Below, one piece after another: positions 36,923 to 44,820 of a stretch of DNA of 64,000 bases; the stretch's first letter is position 1, and the number at the start of each line of letters is the position of its first letter. The stretch lies in NCBI RefSeq assembly GCF_000296465.1, contig NZ_JH815206.1, forward strand, positions 172,200-236,199, written 5' to 3'. This DNA comes from Barnesiella intestinihominis YIT 11860. GTDB lineage: Bacteria > Bacteroidota > Bacteroidia > Bacteroidales > Barnesiellaceae. The notes under the pieces were generated by a model that did no database searches, was not told the origin of the DNA, and worked only from the letters and a program-made list of their open reading frames with translations. A program made the position numbers and the translations under genes.

Positions 36923-37792
36923 TTATGCTTTTATTTTGTCGAAACCTTCTCCATAAACTCCCACAACATTGGATTGGGAAATAAAAGCTTTCGGGTCTAT
37001 GGACTTTATCAAGCGAAATATTTTAACCGACTCATTTCTTTTAGTCAATATCATCAATACTTTTTTGGGTTGTTTGGAATACCAGCCCATGCCGTCGATA
37101 ACTGTCACGCCGCGACGTATATCGTTATTGACATGAGTAGCTATCTCTTCGTATTTATCCGACAGAACCAAAATTTGTACCGACTGACGTTTGCCATTGA
37201 TAAGCATGTCCATCGTATAACTCATTACCCCCATCACTACATATCCGAAAATCATTTTTTCCACACTATGGAACAGAACGTAAGAGCAGGCAATAATTAA
37301 AAAATCGATGTACATCATCATTTTGGCAAACGAAATATTCTTGTATTTGTTTACGATAGCCGCTATAATATCGGTTCCTCCCGTACTTCCATTAGACACG
37401 AATACCAATCCAATACCCGAACCGCACAGAATACCGCCTATTATAGCCGACATAAAAGGTTGTTCGTCTACCAAAGCATCTTTTATGAACAAAGGAAGAA
37501 TAGACAAGAATGAAGAACATACGATTACGCTGAAAATAGTTCGTATGCAGAATTGAAGACCCAACACCTTGATGGCAGCCAACAACAATAATACATTGAT
37601 AACAAAATAGGATACCGATATAGGTATACCCGTACCGTAGTATATCAAGGCCGATATACCTGTTACACCTCCTGTCGTTATTTCGTTCGGTATCAGAAAA
37701 CCTACCCAACCCAAAGCATACAACAGTAACCCGAATATGATAATCAAATAGTCTTTTATCGAATACCAGACACTATTAAAAGGCAAACGCAT
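36923..37792 (-). CDS. YitT-family membrane protein
   Basis: A 289-residue protein. The N-terminal part has five or six membrane helices (GWVGFLIPNEITTGGVTGIS is the family start; GSGIGLVFVSNGSTGGTDIIA the repeated half). The C-terminal DUF2179 cytosolic domain runs from about residue 210 (RRGVTVIDGMGWYSKQPKKVLM). The function of the family is not settled; transport has been suggested. It lies 58 bases downstream of leuS and converges with the acyltransferase gene, leaving 2 bases between them. Confidence 0.9.
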   Translation of the reverse strand: MRLPFNSVWYSIKDYLIIIFGLLLYALGWVGFLIPNEITTGGVTGISALIYYGTGIPISVSYFVINVLLLLAAIKVLGLQFCIRTIFSVIVCSSFLSILPLFIKDALVDEQPFMSAIIGGILCGSGIGLVFVSNGSTGGTDIIAAIVNKYKNISFAKMMMYIDFLIIACSYVLFHSVEKMIFGYVVMGVMSYTMDMLINGKRQSVQILVLSDKYEEIATHVNNDIRRGVTVIDGMGWYSKQPKKVLMILTKRNESVKIFRLIKSIDPKAFISQSNVVGVYGEGFDKIKA

Positions 37793-37850
37793 AATATGTA
37801 AAATATAAAATCCATGTTCGCTATGAATTTACGAACATGGATAAAGTTTA

Positions 37851-40622
37851 TTAAATAACTATATTGACTATTTTATTAGGTACTACGATTATCTTCTTAG
37901 GTGTTTTTCCTTCGAGCCACCGCACCGAAGATTCATGATTAAGTACCATTTTCTCTATTTCTTCACGGGGAGTATCTGCCGGAATTTCCAAATTGTAACG
38001 TGCTTTTCCATTAAAAGAAATAGCATAAGTCACTACATCTTCTTTCAAATATTCCTCTTTCCATTCGGGCCACCGGGCATCGCATACAGTAGAATCGTAG
38101 CCCAATTCGTGCCACAACTCTTCACTGATATGAGGAGCGAAAGGAGCCAACAATATAATTACCTTTTCAAGTATTTGTTTGTTGTGCGATTTAAGAGAAG
38201 TCAACTCATTCACGCATATCATAAAAGCGCTTATAGAAGTATTATACGAGAAATTCTCTACGTCCCACGATATTTTTTTTATCAGTTTATGCAAAGACTT
38301 CAATTCCTCTTTTGTAGGCTCTTGATCTGTTACAATCCAATTATCACCTTGATAAAACAGATTCCACAACTTTTTCAGAAAACGATGTACGCCGTCTATT
38401 CCGTTCGTATCCCACGGTTTGCTTTGTTCGATGGGACCGAGGAACATTTCGTACAAACGTAAAGTATCGGCTCCGTATTTTTCTACGATATCGTCGGGAT
38501 TTACCACATTGAACATCGATTTGGACATTTTCTCTACCGCCCAACCGCATACATATCTGCCGTCATCTTCCAAAATAAACTCGGCCGAACTAAACTCAGG
38601 GCGCCAGTTTTTAAATGCTTCTATATCGAGTACATCATTACTTACGATATTCACATCGACATGAATGGGAGTAGTATCGTAATCTTTCTTTTTATTCAAA
38701 GATACGAAAGTATTCGTATCTTTAATACGATATACAAAATTAGAACGCCCCTGTATCATACCTTGATTTATCAGTTTCTTGAAAGGTTCGTCTTCACAAA
38801 CCACTCCTTTATCGAAAAGGAACTTATTCCAGAAACGACTATAAATAAGATGACCGGTAGCATGTTCGGTTCCCCCTATATAGAGGTCTACATTACGCCA
38901 ATACTCATCGCTTTTCTTCGATACCAGAGCTTTGTCGTTGTGCGGGTCCATATATCGCAAATAATAAGCCGAAGAACCTGCGAATCCCGGCATGGTACAC
39001 AACTCCAACGGATAATGCTCTTCTGTTTCCCAGTTCTTAGCACGACCTAATGGAGGCTCACCTGTTTCGGTCGGTAGGAATTTATCCACTTCGGGAAGTT
39101 CCAAAGGTAGTTTACTTTCGTCAAGCATATAAGGCATACCCTCTTTATAGTAAACAGGAAAGGGTTCACCCCAATAACGCTGACGACTGAATATAGCATC
39201 GCGCAAACGATAGTTTACTTTTACCCTGCCTATACCCTTTTCCTTAATAAACTTTTTCGTGGCGGCAATGGCTTCCTTCACCTCCATACCGTTCAAATCC
39301 AATCCATTACCACAAGAATTTATCATTTTACCTTCTTTGGCATCGAAACTTTCCTCCGAAACATCGCACCCTTCTATCAGCGGTATGATGGGCAAGTCGA
39401 AATGTTTGGCGAAAGCGTAGTCCCGACTATCGTGTGCAGGTACGGCCATGATAGCTCCTGTCCCGTATCCGGCCAAGACATAATCGCTTATATAGATAGG
39501 TATATGTTTATTGTTCAACGGATTGACAGCGTATGCACCAGTAAACACACCGGTAACGCTCTTGTCCATAAGTCGCTCACGCTCGGTACGATGTTTTATG
39601 CTGTCCAAATATTTGTTTACAGCTTCCTGTTGATCGGGGGTGACTACTTGTTTTACATAATCGCTTTCGGGAGCCAATACCATAAAAGTAACCCCGAAAA
39701 CCGTATCGGCACGCGTCGTAAATATGGTAAACTCCACATCGGAATCCACCACCTTAAACTGCATTTCGGCTCCCTCGGAACGACCTATCCAGTTCTTTTG
39801 GGTCTCTTTAAGAGAATCTGTCCAATCTATTTTATCCAGACCTTCCAACAAACGCTGAGCGTATGCCGATACCCGTAGACACCACTGACGCATCACTTTC
39901 TGTTCCACCGGATATCCCCCTCGTATGGAAACGCCCTCGCTCACCTCGTCGTTGGCAAGCACGGTTCCCAATTGCGGACACCAGTTTACCATCGTATCGC
40001 CCAAATAGGCAATGCGGTAATTCATCAATATTTCCTGTTGTTCTTTCTCCGATTTACCATTCCATTCTTCGGACGTAAAAGAAAGTTCTTCGCTACAAGC
40101 TGCATTCACACCTTCCGTACCTGTCGTTTCGAAAGTCTTTACAAGCTCTTCTATGGGACGAGCTTGTTGTTTGTCGTTGCAATAATAACTATTGAACATT
40201 TGTATGAACGCCCACTGAGTCCATTTATAATATTCGGGATCGCAAGTACGTATTTCGCGGCTCCAATCATAACAAAAGCCTATCTTGTCCAATTGCTCGC
40301 GATAACGATTTATGTTCTTTTCGGTCGTTATGGCCGGGTGTTGTCCCGTCTGTATGGCATACTGCTCGGCAGGAAGACCGTATGCATCATACCCCATAGG
40401 GTGAAGAACGTTAAACCCCTTCAATCTTTTATATCTGGAATAAATATCGGAAGCTATATATCCCAACGGGTGACCTACATGCAGACCTGCTCCCGAAGGA
40501 TAGGGAAACATATCCAGTACGTAATATTTGGGTTTACTCTCATCTTCTTTTACTTGATAAATATGATGATCTTTCCAATACTTTTGCCACTTCTTTTCTA
40601 TCTCTTTGAAATTATATTCCAT
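37851..40622 (-). CDS. leuS: Leucyl-tRNA synthetase
   Basis: Class I synthetase charging tRNA-Leu, 923 residues. The HIGH motif is HVGH (residues 48-51). The large editing domain has [18 protein letters not shown] and the conserved [26 protein letters not shown] lies in [15 protein letters not shown], and an anticodon-binding domain and C-terminal tail follow. I take the ATG at 40622 ([16 protein letters not shown]) and not the upstream TTG at 40631. It follows nadA by 36 bases on the same strand. Confidence 0.97.
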   Translation of the reverse strand: MEYNFKEIEKKWQKYWKDHHIYQVKEDESKPKYYVLDMFPYPSGAGLHVGHPLGYIASDIYSRYKRLKGFNVLHPMGYDAYGLPAEQYAIQTGQHPAITTEKNINRYREQLDKIGFCYDWSREIRTCDPEYYKWTQWAFIQMFNSYYCNDKQQARPIEELVKTFETTGTEGVNAACSEELSFTSEEWNGKSEKEQQEILMNYRIAYLGDTMVNWCPQLGTVLANDEVSEGVSIRGGYPVEQKVMRQWCLRVSAYAQRLLEGLDKIDWTDSLKETQKNWIGRSEGAEMQFKVVDSDVEFTIFTTRADTVFGVTFMVLAPESDYVKQVVTPDQQEAVNKYLDSIKHRTERERLMDKSVTGVFTGAYAVNPLNNKHIPIYISDYVLAGYGTGAIMAVPAHDSRDYAFAKHFDLPIIPLIEGCDVSEESFDAKEGKMINSCGNGLDLNGMEVKEAIAATKKFIKEKGIGRVKVNYRLRDAIFSRQRYWGEPFPVYYKEGMPYMLDESKLPLELPEVDKFLPTETGEPPLGRAKNWETEEHYPLELCTMPGFAGSSAYYLRYMDPHNDKALVSKKSDEYWRNVDLYIGGTEHATGHLIYSRFWNKFLFDKGVVCEDEPFKKLINQGMIQGRSNFVYRIKDTNTFVSLNKKKDYDTTPIHVDVNIVSNDVLDIEAFKNWRPEFSSAEFILEDDGRYVCGWAVEKMSKSMFNVVNPDDIVEKYGADTLRLYEMFLGPIEQSKPWDTNGIDGVHRFLKKLWNLFYQGDNWIVTDQEPTKEELKSLHKLIKKISWDVENFSYNTSISAFMICVNELTSLKSHNKQILEKVIILLAPFAPHISEELWHELGYDSTVCDARWPEWKEEYLKEDVVTYAISFNGKARYNLEIPADTPREEIEKMVLNHESSVRWLEGKTPKKIIVVPNKIVNIVI

Positions 40623-40658
40623 GATAAACAATTATGAATGAAATTATTATTCTCTTTT

Positions 40659-41648
40659 TTAAATTCCCAATGAAGCCGATATGTCGAGCATACGCTGTAT
40701 AGGTTCGATAGCTTTTTCGGCTATCTCTTTATCCACTATCATCTCGGGCAACTCGTATTTAAGCGTGTTATACAATTTTTTCATCGTATTCAATCGCATG
40801 AAATTACACTCGTTACAAGCACATGTACTATCGTTGGGAGGCGCAGGTATAAACTCTTTGTCGGGATTGTTTTTCTTCATTTCATGCAATATACCCGACT
40901 CGGTAGCTACTATGAAACGCTTGCAGTCCGATTGTGTCGCAAAGCGCAAAAGAGCAGCCGTGGAACCTACCTTGTCAGCTACTAACAATATATCTCTTTT
41001 ACATTCCGGGTGAGCCAGTATCAACGCATCGGGATACTGTTTTTTCAAATCTACTATTTTTTCCAATGAAAATTGGGAATGCACGTGGCAAGCTCCGTCC
41101 CATAATAGCATATCACGTCCTGTGATACTGTTTATATAGTTACCCAAATTTTTATCGGGTCCGAATATGATCTTCTCGTCGGCAGGGAAACTCTCTACGA
41201 TTTGACGGGCATTCGACGAAGTGACTACCACATCGGTATAAGCCTTTACCGCCGCAGATGTATTTACATAAGATATGACTTTATAGCCGGGGTGAGCTTT
41301 TACGAATTCGGCAAAAGTATCGGCCGGACAACTGTCTGCCAAAGAACACCCGGCATTCATGTCGGGTATCAGTACTTTCTTGTCGGGACAAATAATTTTG
41401 GCGGTCTCGCCCATAAAATGAACACCGCAAAGCACCAATATGGAAGCATCTGTTTTCGCAGCCCATTGAGCCAATGCCAAAGAATCTCCCACATAATCGG
41501 CTATATCCTGTAAATCTCCCGATTGGTAGTAATGAGCGAGAACGACAGCATTTTTCTCCCGCTTCATTCTCTCTATCTCGGACACTAAGTCTATCCCTTC
41601 GGGAACAGGCATATCCACATAACCTTTGGAGATATCTACATCGAACAT
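40659..41648 (-). CDS. nadA: Quinolinate synthase
   Basis: Iron-sulfur enzyme that condenses iminoaspartate with dihydroxyacetone phosphate to quinolinate in NAD synthesis, 329 residues. It shows AVVLAHYYQSGDLQDIADYVGDS, LVLCGVHFMGETAKI with the first cluster Cys, DGACHVHSQF, and NECNFMRLNTMKKLY with the C-terminal Cys. The nadB gene providing its substrate is 21 kb away. First gene of the leftward nadA-leuS-yitT run, beginning at the edge of the candidate origin. Confidence 0.96.
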   Translation of the reverse strand: MFDVDISKGYVDMPVPEGIDLVSEIERMKREKNAVVLAHYYQSGDLQDIADYVGDSLALAQWAAKTDASILVLCGVHFMGETAKIICPDKKVLIPDMNAGCSLADSCPADTFAEFVKAHPGYKVISYVNTSAAVKAYTDVVVTSSNARQIVESFPADEKIIFGPDKNLGNYINSITGRDMLLWDGACHVHSQFSLEKIVDLKKQYPDALILAHPECKRDILLVADKVGSTAALLRFATQSDCKRFIVATESGILHEMKKNNPDKEFIPAPPNDSTCACNECNFMRLNTMKKLYNTLKYELPEMIVDKEIAEKAIEPIQRMLDISASLGI

Positions 41649-42027
41649 ATAATATATTCTTTTTATTTTTTAATTTTAAAATCTTTATTGTTGATGATAA
41701 TAGACTGTTGATAGTAATGATAACTTCTTGTTAAAATACTTGTTATTTAAAGTTTCAACTGACTATGAAAATATATTCTTACTTTATCAACGTTTTTATC
41801 TTTTCTATATGAGCTCTTTATCTTCTTTATCAACTATCTGTTTACAATATGCAAAGTTAATAACTTTATTCTATTTGCATGATTGATAAATAGATATTTT
41901 AGGTGGATATATGAACTAAAAACTCGATGAGTTATTATTTGCTTTATTGACATGCAGTGCTGTATAGATATATGATTTTTAAAAGCAATATTTTTATCAC
42001 TTTTTTGTGCAAGTATTTTATAACGAT

Positions 42028-42057
42028 TTATACACATTTAATAACAACTTATGCACA
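42028..42057 (+). promoter_or_regulatory. Pair of DnaA-box-like sites
   Basis: TTATACACA (42028-42036) and TTATGCACA (42049-42057) are in the same orientation, 21 bases apart, two helical turns. Both fit TTATNCACA exactly. Confidence 0.6.
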
Positions 42058-42165
42058 TAGCGTTGTGTCCGTGGGGTAGATAGGAGGTTGTTGTATATAG
42101 ACGGGTGTAATTTTATATTTACCGAAAATGTGAGAATCGTCTGTACTTCGACATGGCTCTATATG

Positions 42166-42197
42166 ATTGTTTTTGCGCTCGGCTTATACTATCTTTG
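42166..42197 (+). promoter_or_regulatory. Promoter of the SpoU methyltransferase, diverged promoter repeat
   Basis: ATTG (42166-42169), 20 bases, TATCTTTG (42190-42197). The preceding CTTCGACATGGCTCTATATG and the spacer GCGCTCGGC resemble a decayed copy of the promoter repeat family. The ATG lies at 42237. Confidence 0.55.
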
Positions 42198-42236
42198 TAC
42201 AAAATGGAAATTAGACTCTTATAAAGATTATCGTTT

Positions 42237-42767
42237 ATGAAGAAAAAGAGTGTATTGGATTTGAAAAGAATTTCACAAGAAGAGTTCAAACGGGTTGAAA
42301 AAATATCGCTGACCGTTATTTTGGATAATGTGAGGAGTCTCAATAATATAGGTTCTGTATTTCGCACGGCCGATGCTTTCAGAGTGGAGTGTATTTATTT
42401 GTGTGGAATAACGGCTACACCGCCTCATACCGATATTCATAAGACAGCTTTGGGAGCCGAGGACAGCGTCGACTGGGTTTATTTTCAAGACACTTACGAG
42501 GCTGTTGATAACTTGTTGGCAGCCGGATATGAGGTATATGCCATAGAACAAGTAGAAGGCAGTATAAGTCTGACAGACATAAAATTGGATAAGAATAAAA
42601 AATATGCCGTCGTGTTGGGTAATGAAGTGAAAGGTGTACAGCAGTCGGTGGTCGATAAATGTACGGGAAGTATAGAAATACCTCAATTCGGTACTAAACA
42701 TTCATTGAATGTGTCGGTAACGGCGGGACTGGTAATTTGGGATTTCTTTAAACAGTTAGGAATATAA
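42237..42767 (+). CDS. SpoU-family RNA 2'-O-methyltransferase
   Basis: A 176-residue SPOUT methyltransferase that methylates ribose in tRNA or rRNA. The three family motifs are visible: LDNVRSLNNIGSVFRTADAF, VVLGNEVKGV, and the knot end IPQFGTKHSLNVSVTAGLVIWDF. It lacks the N-terminal substrate-binding domain of TrmH/RlmB, so the target is open. It lies between the two DnaA-box regions and is transcribed rightward, the leading-strand direction if the origin lies to its left. Confidence 0.92.
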   Translation: MKKKSVLDLKRISQEEFKRVEKISLTVILDNVRSLNNIGSVFRTADAFRVECIYLCGITATPPHTDIHKTALGAEDSVDWVYFQDTYEAVDNLLAAGYEVYAIEQVEGSISLTDIKLDKNKKYAVVLGNEVKGVQQSVVDKCTGSIEIPQFGTKHSLNVSVTAGLVIWDFFKQLGI

Positions 42768-42837
42768 CTTTGTAAAAAAAATAACTTATTAAAATTAAGT
42801 GCTTTATAAATAAAAAATATGTTTTAGAATCGATATA

Positions 42838-43440
42838 CTATAAAGAACCTTGTTCCACTAATATACAGATTCTTTCTATTATTTTATCTTCGCCTTCCGG
42901 ATCCCAATCGGTTTTAAGGGAAGCTCCGAATATTTTTCCGAAAAATTGCCAGAAGTTGGCTCTGAAACTGCCCAAGAATGCTTTGATTAGTTCGTACGAA
43001 GATTGGTTACATTCCCGGTTAATAAGTTTGATGAGCATTTTACCCTGCGACAAGGTAAACTTTTTCAATACCGGTTTATATTGTTGAAAAACTTCTTTTT
43101 CCATTTTCTTCATGTGTTCTTCTCGAGCTTTGTCGTCGGGAAGAGTTTCCATATATTCATAGGTTTCAATGAGTATGGAGTAGATGAGTTTGGCATAGGG
43201 TAGGGTCTTTTTCACATCGCGCACGGTCTTCCAGTAAAATTTTTCCTGTTTTTTGTCTTTGAATTTTTCGGGAGGAAATACATGAAACGTACGTAATTCT
43301 ATTACCAATACGGTATCGTTGTCTATGACAGCATGATAAAAATGTTTATATGCCGGGTGTGATTCCTGTACAATTTGGGATTTTGTACGGGGAATAAACA
43401 GGAAAAGAAAAAGAAACAATATGAATATGGTTCTCTTCAT
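42838..43440 (-). CDS. DUF4294-family protein
   Basis: A 200-residue exported protein. The start is the ATG at 43440, giving MKRTIFILFLFLFLFIPRTKS, a signal peptide; a TTG three codons upstream is less likely. The mature part shows the DUF4294 pattern: DTVLVIELRTFHVFPPEKFKDKKQ, KFYWKTVRDVKKTLPYAKLI and LIKLINRECNQSSYELIKAF. The family is Bacteroidota-specific and has no known function to my knowledge. It lies between the two parts of the candidate origin. Confidence 0.85.
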   Translation of the reverse strand: MKRTIFILFLFLFLFIPRTKSQIVQESHPAYKHFYHAVIDNDTVLVIELRTFHVFPPEKFKDKKQEKFYWKTVRDVKKTLPYAKLIYSILIETYEYMETLPDDKAREEHMKKMEKEVFQQYKPVLKKFTLSQGKMLIKLINRECNQSSYELIKAFLGSFRANFWQFFGKIFGASLKTDWDPEGEDKIIERICILVEQGSL

Positions 43441-43498
43441 AGGGTACAAATGTAAATCTTTCGATATTCATAAGCGCTACGTTTTTGCAATAATTATA

Positions 43499-43531
43499 TT
43501 ATTCACATGTGTTTATATCTATTGTGGATAA
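43499..43531. promoter_or_regulatory. Pair of DnaA-box-like sites
   Basis: TTATTCACA (43499-43507, plus strand) and TTATCCACA on the minus strand (TGTGGATAA at 43523-43531). The second is the exact E. coli consensus. A near match, TGTGGATAG, lies at 43718-43726. Confidence 0.6.
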
Positions 43532-43636
43532 ATTGTCGATATACTGTTTATTTATAAGTGTATAATATTATAAATAATTGGTTAATAGTATATTATAATT
43601 TGTTTATAACTATAAGACCTTATCAGTTGAAATCTC

Positions 43637-43781
43637 GTTGATAACTTGTTTATAGTCTATAAATAGCTAACTGTTCGTTCTTATATCGTTTTTGAGTTGA
43701 TAATCTGTTTATATGAATGTGGATAGAATAGTTATTATTCTGAAAATAAATTAATTATAGTTATAAACACAATGTTTATAA
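43637..43781. repeat. Short direct and inverted repeats in the origin candidate
   Basis: GTTGATAA followed by a TGTTTATA-like element occurs twice, at 43637 and 43696, 59 bases apart. TTATCAAC on the opposite strand occurs at 41784 and 41827 in the left region. At 43761-43781 TTATAAACA and TGTTTATAA form a perfect 9-base inverted repeat with a 3-base centre. The same TGTTTATAA is also at 43601-43609. Confidence 0.6.
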
Positions 43782-43870
43782 TAGATAATGATATGAAGAA
43801 TTGAGTAAGATTTCCATTGAATATGGAGCAATAATTTGTAAACTTTGTTTTTATGGAATAAGGAATATAA

Positions 43871-43936
43871 TTCGACATAGGTAGATTCAGAAATGAGATT
43901 TACGTTTGCCTCTGCTCCCGGCTTTCATTATATTTG
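43871..43936 (+). promoter_or_regulatory. Promoter-bearing repeat upstream of the radical SAM gene
   Basis: Another copy of the family: TTCGACATAGGTAGATTCAG core, then TTTG at 43905-43908 and TATATTTG at 43929-43936 with exactly 20 bases between. The leader before the ATG at 43958 is only about 15 bases. Confidence 0.7.
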
Positions 43937-43957
43937 TAACTGTAAAAAGGTAAAATT

Positions 43958-44737
43958 ATGCAGACAGTATTGTTTCACGAAATCATATTCGGTCCCATAC
44001 ACAGTCGTCGGTTGGGAATATCGCTGGGTGTCAACCTGCTCCCGGTGGACGGTAAGTTGTGTTCATTCGATTGTGTGTATTGCGAATGCGGTTATAATGC
44101 GCAAGGAGTGGGGAAGAGCGGATTGCCTTCGTCCGATAGAGTAGAGGAGGAGTTAAAATCTCGTTTACAATCCATGCACGAGGCAGGGGAAAAGCTCGAT
44201 GTGATAACTTTTGCCGGGAACGGAGAACCTACTCTACACCCTGAATTCGAGAAAATCATAGATACTACGCTTTATCTTCGGGATCACTATTATCCCGAAG
44301 CCAAGATAAGTGTACTATCCAACGCTACCCGCATTCACGACGAATCGGTGTTCAGGGCATTGAATAGGGTAGATAATAATATACTTAAACTCGATTCGCT
44401 TCGTCCCGAAACAGTCGTGTTGATAGATAATCCGAACGATCCGCATTTCGATGTGAATAAGGTAGTGGATAATTTAAAACGTTTTTCGGGTAATGTCATT
44501 ATCCAAACAATGTTTTTGCGAGGGTGGCACGACGGCAAGCGTATTGACAATACGGTCGAGGAGGAGCTGAAACCGTGGTTGGAGACTTTACAGCGCATTT
44601 CTCCTCGTTCGGTAATGGTTTATACCATCGATAGGAAAACGCCGGAGGAATCGCTCGAAAAAGTGTCTCGTGAGGAGTTGGAACAGATAGCCGACAGAGC
44701 GAGAGCGTTGGGCTTCGAAGTTTCCGTGTCGGCTTGA
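43958..44737 (+). CDS. Radical SAM protein
   Basis: A 259-residue radical SAM enzyme. The cluster motif CSFDCVYC (CxxxCxxC) is near residue 35, preceded by GPIHSRRLGISLGVNLLP. Further conserved parts are TFAGNGEPTLHPEFEKII and LSNATRI. This matches the small family near MoaA-like and wyosine-type SAM proteins with no attached domain, often annotated only as radical SAM protein; the substrate is unknown. It has a repeat-derived promoter and a strong terminator, so it is a single-gene unit. Confidence 0.88.
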   Translation: MQTVLFHEIIFGPIHSRRLGISLGVNLLPVDGKLCSFDCVYCECGYNAQGVGKSGLPSSDRVEEELKSRLQSMHEAGEKLDVITFAGNGEPTLHPEFEKIIDTTLYLRDHYYPEAKISVLSNATRIHDESVFRALNRVDNNILKLDSLRPETVVLIDNPNDPHFDVNKVVDNLKRFSGNVIIQTMFLRGWHDGKRIDNTVEEELKPWLETLQRISPRSVMVYTIDRKTPEESLEKVSREELEQIADRARALGFEVSVSA

Positions 44738-44765
44738 TGGAAATAGGGTTGTACCATGTAATATG

Positions 44766-44803
44766 AAAAATCCCGTTGTAGATTCTTTACAACGGGATTT
44801 TTT
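44766..44803. terminator. Bidirectional terminator between radical SAM and LRR genes
   Basis: AAAAATCCCGTTGTA pairs with TACAACGGGATTTTTT around a short loop. It lies between the convergent radical SAM and LRR genes and can serve both. Confidence 0.9.
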
Positions 44804-44820
44804 CTAAAATGAAGATCGGC

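Larger units (their letters stand above)
41649..43957. other. Candidate chromosomal replication origin (oriC), bipartite
   Basis: Two AT-rich intergenic stretches (41649-42236 and 43441-43957) flank two small genes. They hold four exact TTATNCACA-type sites (42028, 42049, 43499, 43523) and one near match (43718), plus four TTATCAAC motifs and a perfect 9-base inverted repeat. The most AT-rich tract, 43555-43615, could be the unwinding region. Hand counts of sample lines show C above G on the plus strand to the left (for example 21 C to 7 G at 17161-17220) and G above C to the right (19 to 14 at 57661-57720), the switch expected at an origin. No dnaA gene is in the window. This is inference and needs a whole-genome skew. 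Confidence 0.6.

Noticed and set aside
40623-40631. Upstream TTG start for leuS
   Set aside because: The ATG at 40622 gives the conserved [14 protein letters not shown]-terminus, so the two extra codons are not needed.
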